Shown: positions 21,110 to 21,242 of the stretch, one piece after another
How positions within the stretch are numbered: the first letter of the stretch is position 1
How the letters are laid out: each line of letters starts with the position of its first letter
From: CAMEON01 sp045577755
GTDB lineage: Bacteria > Bacillota > Clostridia > Oscillospirales > CAG-272
Assembly: GCA_045577755.1 (NCBI GenBank)
Contig: JAZNJA010000088.1
Span: 1-21,242, forward strand
Length of the DNA stretch: 21,242 nucleotides
Direction of reading: 5' to 3'
Notes under the pieces: model-generated
Told to the model about the DNA's origin: nothing
The model's database searches: none
Seen by the model: the letters and a program-made list of their open reading frames with translations, nothing else
Position numbers and translations under genes: made by a program

Positions 21110-21242
21110 GCGCCAAAGGCGCATATCGAGCCGCGAAAGCGGAATATCGAGCCGAAGGCCTATGCCGGAGGCATATCGAACACCCGAAGGGTGTATATCG
21201 ACAGAAGCTCTGAGTCGATATGTCCCTTCGGGACTCGATATG
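21110..21242. repeat. Array of mini-hairpins separated by ATATCGA-type spacers, cut by the right edge
   Basis: Successive perfect short hairpins: GCGCC-AAA-GGCGC (21110-21122), CCGC-GAAA-GCGG (21131-21142), GCC-GAA-GGC (21151-21159), ATGCC-GGA-GGCAT (21162-21174), ACACCC-GAA-GGGTGT (21180-21194), CAGA-AGC-TCTG (21202-21212) and GTCCC-TTC-GGGAC (21222-21234). Between most of them lies ATATCGA or its reverse complement TCGATAT. Stem sequences differ while loops (mostly GAA/TTC) and spacers are kept. It starts about 50 bases upstream of dnaE. No coding potential. Confidence 0.85.

Noticed and set aside
17482..21213. A 1243-codon open frame on the plus strand across nearly all of dnaE
   Set aside because: It is exactly antisense to a clearly conserved DnaE, has a Gly/Val/His/Asp-rich low-information composition, no family motif and no ribosome binding site. 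High third-position GC explains the lack of stops.
21110..21242. CRISPR array at the right edge
   Set aside because: Units are 8-25 bases apart with palindromic, variable stems and no conserved 28-36-base repeat; no cas gene is near.

Overview
The window looks like chromosomal DNA of a GC-rich gut-type Clostridia (Firmicutes/Bacillota). The grounds are: the Firmicutes-specific rplU-prp-rpmA cluster, in which L27 carries a cleavable LQFFAH leader; a valine T-box riboswitch in front of valS; a clostridial DnaE with PHP domain and a C-terminal add-on domain; strong AAAGGAG-type ribosome binding sites; and short palindromic interspersed repeats. This placement is inference from gene content. I see no rRNA, tRNA, CRISPR array, transposase or phage gene.

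Layout. Bases 1-4732 are all on the minus strand: a GH20 beta-N-acetylhexosaminidase and a GH29 alpha-L-fucosidase (a two-gene cluster for host-type glycans), a ~105-bp palindromic repeat, a small unknown protein, a PAP2-family membrane phosphatase and a GNAT acetyltransferase cut by the left edge. The GH20 gene is divergent from a lipoprotein solute-binding protein (4926-6380). Two back-to-back promoters lie between them, so glycosidases and binding protein may serve one glycan-use pathway.

Bases 6489-10768 are the core translation block on the plus strand: a perfect consensus promoter, a probable L21 leader, rplU, prp, rpmA, a structured 433-bp spacer holding a T-box with a readable GUC (Val) specifier, then valS. 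A lipoprotein of unknown function (10879-11817) ends at a bidirectional terminator.

Bases 11898-13280 hold a divergent pair: a ribbon-helix-helix regulator whose start region carries a palindromic operator-like site just after a perfect -10 box (likely autorepression), and a cytoplasmic NodB-type polysaccharide deacetylase.

Bases 13464-21060 are on the minus strand: prfC (release factor 3), an XRE regulator with a long helical tail, a small lipoprotein and dnaE. The dnaE gene has four in-frame 48-bp repeats in the linker between its OB fold and its C-terminal domain. The right edge carries a dense array of mini-hairpins separated by ATATCGA-like spacers, and it runs off the window.

Most long ORFs opposite these genes are frame shadows caused by strong GC bias at third positions. 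The least explained items are the hairpin array, the palindromic repeats lying next to a shared untranslated motif, the dnaE repeat linker, the loop-to-T-box complementarity upstream of valS, and the RHH operator.
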